This document shows, piece by piece, positions 12,674 through 23,150 of a stretch of 64,000 nt of DNA. Made by a program: the position numbers and the translations under genes. Under the pieces are notes generated by a model, which saw only the letters and a program-made list of their open reading frames with translations, was not told the origin of the DNA and ran no database searches. The stretch is from Steinernema hermaphroditum (lineage: Eukaryota; Nematoda; Chromadorea; Rhabditida; Steinernematidae), in assembly GCA_030435675.1 (NCBI GenBank), contig CM059621.1:12648001-12712000 (forward strand). The letters run 5' to 3'. The number at the start of each line of letters is the position of its first letter. Positions within the stretch are counted from its first letter, which is position 1.

Positions 12674-15600
12674 TCACAAAGAACCGTTATCCGTCGCGCT
12701 GTCGTCTTCGTCGAAGTAGGCTGCGACGTAAGCATATGGAAAGAAGCCGACCTAGATAGCGTTTCTTGCAAAAGATGACAGAATGAACATGGTCATACCC
12801 TATTTTCGATCTGACCCTTCCACCAGCCTCTTTCTTCACCGTTCGTGTCCAAAACGGTTACTAATTCGCCGTGCCGCATGGAAAGATACTTCGGTTCCGT
12901 TGGCGAGTAGTCATGGACAACGCGATAAACACTCGATTGGATAAGTGGAGCTGTCAGCACCGTGTCGATGTGCTCAAAGCTTTCGGACAAATTGTTCTCG
13001 CGATAGTAATTGACAAGTTCCTAAAGATAACACATTTTGCACTACAAGAAAAAAAGCATGATAAGACATACCACTAAACTGTCAAATTTTTGTGATTCAT
13101 CTAGGTAATACTTGTTGTCTTCAAACTCGACCTTTGTGTGCTTCACTTCATTCAGATAGCTGATGCTGATAGCGAAACGATCTTGATTTGCACTGAATCG
13201 CACGATGAAGGTCCCGTTGGGCTTTCCGAGGAGCTTCGTGTGAGCAACTTCGCGGGACAGTGGGCCGAAATACCACGGCTGGTTGTTCACACTCATATTC
13301 ACGTAGTATTCGCGTTGAGGTGAGTGGAATGATCTAAATCAGTGAACAGTTACGCAAATACACAGTATCATAACATCATACGAGTTGAACGAGGACGATG
13401 ACAGTCGACTTTGCTGAACTGATCGGGGGAGAACCGTTGACTCATGGCGCTGTATCGAACTCTGAGATGCGTGATTGTGCAACGAAGACATTGACATGCT
13501 GTGGGACGAATGCTAAACGAACGTACTTAATCACAAATTTGAGTGAAATAACCAATACCCTGGCTTTCCTGACGCTGTCGACTCGAACGATTCCTGTTTT
13601 TCCCGGAGCCGAAACCAGCCGTCCCTAAAAAATCAGTTTTAAAATCGGATTGTACAAAGTAAACATTTGCAGCAACACTATGTAAGACAAGCCATTTTCT
13701 TCGCGAAAGAGTGTATGAGAGGTGACTGTAGGTGACGAAAAAGAACATACATGAAAGGTCCCTCCGTCCAGCAGACGGATCACTTCTATCTGATCGTGCT
13801 TTTCGAAACAGAGGACAGCGGGATCCATTGATGAGATAGTCTCCTTCGCTACTACGATTTCTCCAACGAATTCTACAAATGAGTGATCTACTTCAGCCTT
13901 TTTTAGAGCAACTCACCATTCGCAATACTTGCTTGTACGCTTCGTAAACGAGCACCTAAATCAGATGATCGATGCTTCAGTCCAGGAGTACTATGAGATC
14001 GTCCACCCGCACATGTATATTTCAGGCACTGTCGATGGAATGTTCCTCCACAAACTGAAAGATAGCACGTCATACACTCATTTGGAAGGACGCCATTACC
14101 TTCACAAAGATATCCTTGGAAATATAACCCATGAAGCAGCTTGCGGCAAATAGTACAAGTAGCTGGCGGGTCAAATGTCATGTAGGAGACCTTGTGGTGA
14201 TTGGCTCTAGCTTCTCTGGGCATGACATGTTCACTGCAAGGCGCTGATATTACAACGGCTTTGGGAAAGGATACCGTACTGGGCAGTTTCGAAAGCTTGT
14301 ATCCAAGAGTGCCTCTGGTTCATTGTTTTGCAGGACAACTGGATTTGCTCTCTGTTTTGGGCGCCATTCTCGCTATGCTTGCTGTTGTGAATGGTATGCG
14401 GAATCAGTAGGATCGGATAGTTTCCAGCAGTGCCAAATTTCCTCGTAAGGGTATTGAAACGATTGTTATTTTCGTTCTCCATGTCAACCATGTAGTCCTT
14501 CAAAACGTGAGCAGATTTATACGAGTACTGGCTATTCTAAAGTTTCGTCTTGTTAGAATATTTGTAGAAAGTGCGTAAATTACTCTTTGCACTTTGCACA
14601 CAAGCATGACCTTGTCGAATATGAAGATGTACCGGTTTTTCAGCTTTCCTCCATCCTTATGGAACGCCATTTTAATTTCTCCGTCCTTGATCAATCGTCC
14701 GTAACTGGATAGGCACATATTCGCGGGCTGTAAGATAAAAACGGATGTTCAAGTTGAAAATCTGGAATCCTCACCATTTCTATATCCGGAATACTTTTCT
14801 GGATTTCTGCAACTATTTGCCGACCTTCATAATCCCGTTTCACCTCGTTTATGTACCCGTTGATATCCTGCATTGCTTCATGAGCTTCATCTAGCGACTT
14901 CCGATCTGGCGAGTCCACGGGGGTGGAGTCTGTCAGCTGCTTGAGCAGCATGTGATATTTGAGGATTCGCTGCATGGGCACGCACATCAGATCTTGCAGA
15001 AGAAACTGTGTTCCGCAACGGCGAGCACAATCGTCGATCAGCTGCCTCATGCCGCTATTCGTGCGCATCAGCTCATCAATCATCGACCGTGAATTGCTCA
15101 TGGATGCACAGTAACTGCCGTAGGCGACAAACCGCTCTTTGTGGCTAAAATACATTGTCATAAGTATTTGAAAATGCGTTTTCTCGGCGAAAAACGAATT
15201 TGAAAATATATGTGAAATAAGGCCCGACTCAGAACTGTCTTTCTACAACATGGTTTTGGCGGCTTTTACCGAAGCCTTTCATGATTAGCATGACAACAAT
15301 CATCATCGCCTGGAAACGCTGTTTTATCTTTATGCGAGTTAAAATTACTGTAACTCGAGACGTACTCGATGAAGACGGCCCCGATGTCCTTCACTTCCAG
15401 ACCAGCGTTTACCTCCAAACCGACCGTCGCAAAGACTGCTTGCTTCAGGTCATTGCGAAAACTGTTGTGATTCATCGATATCTCCTAAATGGATACCCTT
15501 AATTAACTAGCACTGGCGATATCATGTACCGATATATTCATGAAAATGGTTTTCATTTGCGCGTCCGTTAAATGTGGCCTCAGAGGGGTGTAATAGTTGT

Positions 15601-16879
15601 GCAAAATCATTCCAAGGGCATTGTCGACGTAATTAATCTCCGTGTCGAGCAGCTCCTTAATACAATGCCCTCGTTTGTCAGTGGGATGAAATGTGTCCCA
15701 TCTCTAAAAAAGCAGGTTCAATTACGGTACGAGTAAATCTAAACGATACATCTGTTATCCTATTCGACCTTTGGGAAACGACGATCGTATCGTAAATGTC
15801 GCCGTGCTTCTTTCGCTCTTCATCGGCCACTACGACTCCCATGTCATAGATGTTCTCAACACCGTCATCATCGTCCTCGGCGACCTTCTGAAGAGTCTGA
15901 TAGATGGCTTCATTGTTGTAGTAGTCGGCAACACTCGGAGTCCGCGACGATGAAGGCGACTCCAGTAGAGGGAATCTGCAGATTCAGCGTTATAACCAAG
16001 TGACGGCGGCATAAGTACTTACGGTTCGGAGCAGATGGCTAACGCTTGTTCGGTGCGTGACAGTTCGGACAACGTCCGTAGAACCTTGCCAAAGTTTTCC
16101 ATTTTGTACAGGTCGTCGGTAGTGAATACATTGGCCCGACTAATTCCAAAGCGATTAATACAAGCCTCGATAAACAGGGAAATGAATCGATTTGAGACGA
16201 ACTGAAATGTAAAAAATGAACGACGGCTGATATCGGGAGAACGGTAGAGATAAGATCGTAGATAACTGGCAAAACCAGTTTATAGTGCTCCTAGTAACCC
16301 AAAGGTTAGCAGGTACCTGGAGAAAAACTCTATCATAATGTCAACAGATGTACCTGTCGTTCTTCCTGATAAATGGTCGTTTTAGGAAAGGAATTCAGTT
16401 ATTTATGTACGTAGTTCCTGTTCCCATTAGCATGTTTTCGCAACAAATAGCGCACATCCGGTGTTGTCTTTCTCTCTGCCATCGCTCTCCCCGGGGAGCA
16501 ATTTTATGAATGCATTCAGGCGGCGTGCCGCGGCAGCCACCCCATAATTACCCTTTTTACGCACTCCCACACTTCCGCCCTTCTCAATTTCATGTGGAAT
16601 ATATGTAATTAACTAAATTAGATCAAAACTCACCTGCGAAGAGGAAAGAGTAGCCGTGGCGGCCGCTTCGGCTATGCATCCTGGCTCCAATATGTTCGCC
16701 AGTCGCAGTAAAACGACACCGTCACGAAGCATCAGGGCGCAATCCCGAAGATCGTTGGCGGTAATCATGGAGGGAATTGCACGGCAAAGGTGAAGCCATC
16801 GCACGCAGTCCTTCCAGAGACGATCGGCTTCGGCCGTCGGAACGCCTCCACTGTCGGTGACATCGCCACTCGGCGGCAT
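12674..16879 (-). CDS. vav-1: VAV guanine-nucleotide exchange factor
   Basis: Rho/Rac GEF and SH2/SH3 adaptor. Sixteen exons on the minus strand, 16879-16634 through 12751-12674, chain in phase to 955 residues. Domains in order: calponin-homology (about 18-140); acidic segment with three autoinhibitory-type tyrosines, NEAIYQTL (Y167), VENIYDMG (Y185), GDIYDTIV (Y203); DH (218-440) with DLMCVPMQRILKYHMLL; PH (440-570); C1 zinc finger (about 585-632) whose YLCEVCGGTFHRQC is completed only by removing a 43-base intron; a weak SH3-like piece (655-725); SH2 with GTFIVRFS; final SH3 with GWWKGQIENRVGFFPYAYV. The first ATG follows GGCTTTCAG directly, so it is either trans-spliced or joined to an unseen 5' exon. 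The donor at 13382 is one of two possible choices. Confidence 0.93.
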
Positions 16880-19366
16880 CTGAAAGCCGGAAGAATTAGC
16901 ATATTCAACGTAACCGAATGACCGCCGCGCGCGTGAGTCACGATTACTCTGACGAGAAGCCACACTCTCCTTTGAACCGAATACAACAGAGTGTTTGTAG
17001 CCTGCTGCAGCAACTTCGCGGCGCTCCTAGAGGGGTCAGCGAGTGGCGATCAATCGCGTACAAGCGACCGACGACCGTCTAAACGGTTTAAGAGTGCAGG
17101 CGATCGATATGATACCATTCTTGCTCGAGAAGCAAACTTCGAAAACTGCGTTTTCACGGCAACAAAGATTGCGTCAAATACCGTAAAACGGGGAAGACAC
17201 AACTTGTTGTCATACTTACATCGGAGACGTACTCCAGTAAAGTTTAAATTGTGTCAAAACAGAAATTACTTAACAGGTTAGTCGCAATAAGACCATTGTT
17301 GTGATACTGAGATTTTTGGTAGTCGACCACAGCATTCGGACCATCGGCGAAGATGATTAACGACGTTTGGAAAGACATTTCGTAAGGAGTAGGGGAGGAG
17401 CTTGACCGAAAAGCCCAACGCTAGAAGCACGAAGCGTACGCGAGTCCTGGATGCAACGGCCTTCGAGGGGAAAGAAATTGGTCGCGGGCCATATTTGGTG
17501 AGAGAAGAGGACAAGACTAGCAATCATTGAATCTCTGCCGTGCAACAAGAAATGTGTGAAGGGCTCGCTGCACGCAGGAAAGAACAAATTGATCGCTAAC
17601 AGGTTAGAGCAATATACTGCAGAATAGACACACCATTGTTTACGTATCCTGGGAGAGTGCATAAAGTTTAATAATTATGAAAGTTGGCAGGAATTAACGT
17701 TCACGGAATGTACCGTAGGCAAATGATACCGTAATCTAGCGTCCCTAACAAACGAATAGCTTCGCAAATATTTAACGCCTAAGATGGATAAAATGGAGCA
17801 TCACGAAACAGCATCAGTGGAACAGCGATCGTTCTGCACTCTCAACAAACATTTTTGAGAACGATTAGACACCGATAAGCGCAACGCAAATATCACAAGA
17901 TATGGTTGTAATAACAACAATGGAATAGCACCTTTCACATCGAAAACCTTACTGAAAAAATGAAGCATGAACTACTCGGAAAGGAGAAATGGAGTCACGC
18001 ACCACGCAAATGCACAACCCATATAGCTCCGACTGGCGGAACTATTTACAGTCGGAGATTTACAGCCTCAATCCTATCTGGCTGACAGCAAACTGCTGTG
18101 CGTTCCCACATTTGCGGACTTCTTCTGGACGCAAACGCGCTTGACCCACTGTCGTCGCCTTCGTGACGACAATCGATCCGTTATCGTCAGCGCCGTCAGG
18201 TCGAAGTTACAAAAAACGACAATAACATGAGGGGCAACAACGCTCAACATAATTGCTTGCCGCCGATCGAATGGATGCGATCACGGTTGGGAGGCGGCGG
18301 CCAGAGGGAGATCACACGAGGCGCGCGGTAATAATGGGAGATGGAAATGGAAACATCGCTGAGAGCGAAGAGCAATGAATACCTGTGGGGAAAAACAAGT
18401 TTCCTCCTCAGTCAACTTTGTCAGCCGCGCGGACCGCTATTAATGCGAGCCGCTGTGCAAAGAAAGGAGCCGACTGCCCCTAAAGGACGAAAGGAACCCT
18501 ATCGAATTCGCCGATATGTAAATGTGCAAAGTGCGAGCCACTTTTTCAAAATTAGAAACGGAGTTTTTCGATTCGTTGCGAAATGTTGCTCCTTGCGGTA
18601 TGCACTTGCTTGAAGGATCACGATACGAGCAACAATAGCTGTGCTGTGATCCAGAAACCATTAGGAGGAGACGACTGACCTCGACGGAAGGGATAATCGA
18701 ATTATACGTATTTCGACCTTTTAAAGAGATTGGAAGCGCGAATTGGACCGAACGCAATTCGGCAATTGTTCTTAGCTAATGGGTCGTTTCAATTTCCGCG
18801 GCTCCTCTTACAGATTCAAAATCGTTGCAGCCACGTTGATTTCTCAGATGGGCCAGCAAGCCTTCGATACACTAGGAAACTCGCCTCGGATGTTTATAGT
18901 GGCGTGGCGACGATGCAGAACAGATGAACTGAAAGGAAAACGTGACTGCGACCAGACGGTCGTCTGCTTGCAAATGGTGACGTAACGAACAAAGAGCACA
19001 CGCGGTGGGAAAATATAAATCATATGCGCATAAACCAGCGAAGAAGACAGATCATTTGGAACAAGGAAGCATTCAACAGGAGAGAAACGCAGCCATAAGA
19101 GTTCCGAAAAACTGAGCTTCTTTTTTCAGATCCTCAGTTAAAGCACCTGAGCTCTACTGATCTAAGCACAAAAACGGTACACAACGCACGAAAAAAGCTG
19201 CAAATCGCATTTTTGCAGGAATCAGAAGCAAAACTGGAAACCCGTCTTCCGGATTTCCCAGCAGTTTTATGGTTTTGGTCCCGCAACGATCACGATTCGC
19301 GCCAATTTTCGAGACATTACGTCTCGGGTCATTTGCCATTCAACCAACCGCTCATCTTTCAGACAA
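16880..19366. other. 2.5-kb gene-free region upstream of VAV
   Basis: No exon chain or recognisable protein was found. It probably contains the VAV promoter. A 16-base stretch TGGTCCCGCAACGATC at 19276-19291 is identical to part of the repeat family at 54.9 kb. Confidence 0.4.
19276..19291 (+). repeat. isolated core of the 54.9-kb repeat family
   Basis: The 16 bases TGGTCCCGCAACGATC are identical to 54930-54945 and nearly identical to 55254-55269. The flanks do not clearly match, so this is a short remnant or a conserved core of a dispersed repeat. Confidence 0.5.
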
Positions 19367-19609
19367 ATGAATTTAGTCTCTTCGCTGTCTAGACAGCTTC
19401 AGAGTCTTTATAAGCGGTTGAACGCAGGGCCGCGTTCACTTGCCTACGCGGACCTTGTCAACGTCGGCTGCGCTATCATCGCTGGTCAAAAGGTGAGCAC
19501 CAACTCCGACGGCCTCAACGAAATCACTCTTTCAGACTTTGCCTACCCCACGAACACCTGCTCCAACTGTCTGAAGATAAACAACTGCAGCAATGACGGA
19601 CGTCAATGA
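19367..19609 (+). CDS. possible 80-residue small protein or upstream ORF
   Basis: An unspliced frame starts four bases after the acceptor ATCTTTCAG and ends with TGA at 19607-19609, overlapping the first 17 bases of the Lys/Glu-rich gene that starts at 19593. The C-terminus has a Cys cluster CSNCLKINNC. If the intron-like segment 19493-19535 (GTGAGC to TTTCAG) is removed, the product is instead about 54 residues. No family similarity is seen. It could be an upstream ORF, the first cistron of a tight pair, or untranslated leader. Confidence 0.35.
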   Translation: MNLVSSLSRQLQSLYKRLNAGPRSLAYADLVNVGCAIIAGQKVSTNSDGLNEITLSDFAYPTNTCSNCLKINNCSNDGRQ

Positions 19610-20575
19610 AGTTGTCATCATGCAGATGGCCCAGGGCATTGCCCTCGCGCTGTTTGCTTCTTTCGGTGTGCTTCTATGCGGAAAGAAGAAGCAAGTGAAG
19701 AGGCCGCAACCCGCTGTTGCAAAGAACGCCGCAGCGGCCCCTGGTGCCCCCGCTCCAGCCGCTGCACCTGCTGCAGGGCTTCCAAACGATGAACAGAAGA
19801 CTCAGGAAGCTTCAGACAAAAACGATACTGCGAAGAAGGAAGAAGAGAAAAAGGAAGGTGAGAAGAAAGATGACGAAAAGAAGGTAACCTAGTCGATTCC
19901 TCTTACTGTAAGTCATAAAGTCATTTTAGGATGATAAGGATGAAAGGAAATCGAAGAAGGAAGGTGACAAGAGCAAGAAGGACGGAGAGAAGAGCAAGAA
20001 GGACGGAGAGAAGAGCAAGAAAGAGGGTGAAAAGAGCAAGAAAGAGGGTGAAAAGAGCAAGAAGGAAGGTGACAAGAGCAAGAAAGAAGGTGACAAGAGC
20101 AAGAAATCGCAGAAGGTATTAAATGGTAACTGACGTTTGTAAACAGAATTTGAACTTAGGACGAAAAGAAGAAGGATGATAAGAAGGACTCTTCCAAGAA
20201 GGAAGAAAAGAAGGATGGAGAGAAGGAGGAAGCTCCCAAAAAAGAAGCGTCGAAGAAAGAGGAAAAGAAGGATGGCTCGAAGAAGGAAAAGTCTAAGAAG
20301 GAGAAGTCCAAGAAGGGAGTCTCCAAAAAAGAAAAGCAAGACTATTCGAAGAAGTGCGCAAAGACGCAAGACGTGTCTAGGAAAGAAGAGAACGCCGCGT
20401 CCAAGAAGGAAGAGAAGAAGGATGGTGAATCTAAGATGGACCAGCCGGATTCTAAGATGGACAAACCGGAGTCTAAGGTGGACAAACCCGACGAGAAGAA
20501 AGAGGTTAGTAGTGCTGGTTTCTAAATCTATTGTTTCACTATCTTCGGATTCAGGAAGAGAAGAAGGACGAGTAG
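19593..20575 (+). CDS. Lys/Glu-rich heptapeptide-repeat protein with N-terminal membrane anchor
   Basis: Four exons (19593-19883, 19930-20115, 20160-20504, 20555-20575) give 280 residues. Residues about 11-30 (MAQGIALALFASFGVLLCG) form one membrane helix followed by KKKQVKR, so the repeat domain is probably cytosolic. An Ala/Pro segment follows, then seven consecutive heptads of the type KKEGDKS or KKDGEKS, then degenerate heptads, and finally SKMDQPD, SKMDKPE, SKVDKPD. Start and stop are supported by a CTGCAG acceptor two bases before the ATG and AATAAA at 20633. No enzyme motif is visible. It may be a highly charged, disordered structural or cytoskeletal protein; function is unknown. Confidence 0.8.
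19960..20106 (+). repeat. seven-copy 21-bp coding tandem repeat
   Basis: Seven units of 21 bases encode KK(E/D)G(D/E)KS in one exon. Codon choice varies between copies (AAG/AAA, GAG/GAA, GGA/GGT), which points to older duplication with some local homogenisation rather than a very recent expansion. Confidence 0.85.
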
Positions 20576-20913
20576 AACCCTCCCTGAAGCCTTCAACGTC
20601 CGATATTCATTATTGACACTGGAGCATGTAACAATAAATGTGTTAAAATCTAATTCTTCCCGTTTTGTTTCTTTTCCGTTTGTTGGAACTCTCTGGTTGA
20701 GTTCTATTGTCATTTGGACCATCTTCGTGCTGACTTTCTGGTCTTCTTCGCATTCCGTGCCAATGAATGAGGGATCTCCTCTATATATCACCACAGAAGA
20801 CAAGTCTTTGACCTTCCACGAGCATCGCATAATTAATGTTGAAATGCATGTCTTTTTACAAAACGCCTCCATTTAAAACTCACACATCGCTCGATTCATC
20901 AACCAAACTCAAT

Positions 20914-21483
20914 ATGGACATCTACCACGACGACAAATACCGCTCTTTGTGCGGAATTGCCCATGTTAAGGTACTTGTCAGAGATGTATCCACGATCTAG
21001 CAAGTTCATTTAGACTGTAACGACGGTTTTGGCTGCAGTCACATTTGCAAGAAACATGGTCTGGCTGAGTCTCATGGTTTGCTTCAACGCGCAAGTCACC
21101 GATCTTGTGAGCAGTGTCGATTTTTTCCTTATTGTTGTCGGTTTCGTCGCCTCCGGTTTGATGCTGAATGGGCTATGGTTGGACGAATGTGCCATGCTTG
21201 TCCCTTACGTGATCCTAAAAGTAAGAAAGCACTTTATGGCGGCCTTTTTACTCCCCTCCTTTAGGTCATCGAAATTCTTCTCGTCGTCTACAGCTCCTAC
21301 GATCTCTTGTTCACTGTTTTCAACATTTATGTAATGTTCGAAACGGTAGTGAACGTTTTGGCGACCGCCTTTTTCGTTTGGCAAGTGTTCGTTGTCACGA
21401 AATGTTACCTCTACCTTCGGACCCAGAACGCAGCTGCCTTGCCTCTGTACAGAACATTGTCTGATGAGCACATTTTCTTTTAG
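20914..21483 (+). CDS. small four-helix membrane protein (LAPTM4/DUF7027-like)
   Basis: Three exons (20914-20970, 21014-21220, 21265-21483) encode 160 residues. The opening YRSLCGIAHVKTVTTVLAAV resembles the Cys..HV(K/R)T entry into the first helix seen in LAPTM4-like nematode proteins. Four hydrophobic segments follow, near residues 20-42, 50-70, 88-108 and 115-135, joined by short loops. LAPTM4 proteins reside in endosomes and lysosomes; the assignment to that group is inference. Introns are 43 and 44 bases. The last sense codons CATTTTCTTTTAG look like a splice acceptor, so a different 3' end remains possible. Confidence 0.72.
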
Positions 21484-23066
21484 GTCTCTCGTAATTTCTC
21501 TTTGATACTAAATGAGAATGAATATTCCACTCTTCTTGTTCTTCGAAAGTCGTAGTGTCGTGTAGATCCTGGACACCCAACAGCAGATGTCAACATTTCC
21601 GATTCCATTTTCAGAAGAGGATGAAGCACTTAGGTCACATGCTGAGCTTGGAGAGCGTGGCGGAGAGATGCGTCTTCTTCTGAATTGTCTTATCTGTCTA
21701 ATACTGTCTACTTGCAGGGTGTGCTAAAATAATAAATCACTTTTTTTTCCTTTCAGAGACTGAATGGTGGGGTCACTCGGGTTTAATAGACATTTCTGTC
21801 TCGTTTTGCAAACTCTGACACACCATTTGGAGTGAAAGCCTCTGATTTACCGGTATCAGAAATCAAGCAAGACAGAAGAGTCTGTCTACTTCCACCCTTG
21901 CGACCGGTGCGACCTCCAGACTGTCTCATGCTTAACTTTTTTCCACTATTTTTCCGCAACTGAGGCCGAGGCAAACTTGTCCCAACATATATCACTTTTG
22001 ATCCCAACAGAGTGTCGAGTGTCACTAGTAATACGAATTACGGTCATAGGTTAATGTTGGCCACCCATTTGCCATTTTGTCCAAGAGTCTTTTACACATC
22101 TGTTTTCGCACCCGTTCGCTTCTTAGTCCGTTTTCCGACGATATCCCACTTGAGTGCCGAACGATCGGTGAAGCACTTGTTTTCAGAGCGCTGCAAACAC
22201 GCGAAGTCCTTCCGCCCTCGCCGTCCGCTGCAACTTCGCCCCGCATAAACGTCGTTTTAGGCACATTATGCGTTACGAAGCCAATTTGCCGACGAAAAGC
22301 CCTTCTGCGCGTGCTGTCGCCACCCTAGAGCCACGTTTATCTCTCTGCGTTTCCCGTGCACTTCCTAAGATTAATAGTTGGACGCGATAAGCTGCGTGAA
22401 TTTCATTAAGCACTTTCGCGATGTCCTTTGCTGCTACACAAAGGAAGCGCTTATGCAATAAGCGTGCGCCTATCCGTTGGACTCTCAAGTTCTACTTTTA
22501 GCTCAAGTGGTCGCGCCCTCCGCCGTCAAGAAAACTAAAATAATTGGACTCACTGTTGACGGAAATCGGCGAGGGTGGTAGGGGCCGAGACGGCGGGATC
22601 CTCTGATTTCGTTTGCATAAAGTCGTATAAGTGAGTGCGCACTTTTCTGAATATCCCAAAGGATCTTCTCCATTTCGTCTAGAGAGTTGGTTGAAAGTCA
22701 GTTTTCTCGCGTTATTTTCGCATTTTCGCTCCCCAATTTGTTGGTGATTTATTCTTCGTTAGACAGATCGCATTGGATCAGAAACTTAGCTCAAAAGGAA
22801 AAATCGCATTTGATCGCAAAATGACATTCCGTCCACTATTGAACCATGTACATTCAGACTTTTGTGCTAAAAGCAAGATGGCAAAATTTCCGCGTTCACC
22901 TTCTATTTGTCTCACTTTTAATTTTGTACATTTTTTTATTTCAACAGCTTTTTGAACATGGAGCATAGAGCTGGAAATTGACGATACGACGCACAAACTA
23001 TCATTACACTACGTATTAGAAAATTAGGATTAGAGATAAGAAGGTCTTCGAGAGAGAAAAAATGTT
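21484..23066. other. gene-poor stretch
   Basis: No coding exon could be supported. Short open frames on both strands lack conserved motifs. Confidence 0.4.
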
Positions 23067-23150
23067 CGTCATCCGCAGGATTCGAACCTGCGCCCTCCGA
23101 AGAGGACTGCGACCTGAACGAAGCGCCTTAGACCACTCGGCCAGAATGAC
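23067..23150 (-). tRNA. leucine-type tRNA, anticodon CAG, with G73 and a broken anticodon stem pair
   Basis: The reverse strand from 23150 folds as a class II tRNA. The acceptor stem is GTCATTC with GGATGAC, seven pairs including one T-G. The D arm is GCC..GGC, the anticodon loop TTCAGGT (anticodon CAG), followed by a long variable arm and a T arm GCAGG TTCGAAT CCTGC. A run of T for polymerase III termination follows at 23062-23057. Two oddities: the third pair of the anticodon stem CTTCG/CGCAG is T-C, and the discriminator base is G where eukaryotic leucine tRNAs have A. It may be decaying or have altered charging. There is no intron. Confidence 0.85.

Noticed and set aside
19926..20369. 147-codon minus-strand frame rich in Leu and Ser
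   Set aside because: It is the complement of the Lys/Glu repeat exons and crosses their introns.
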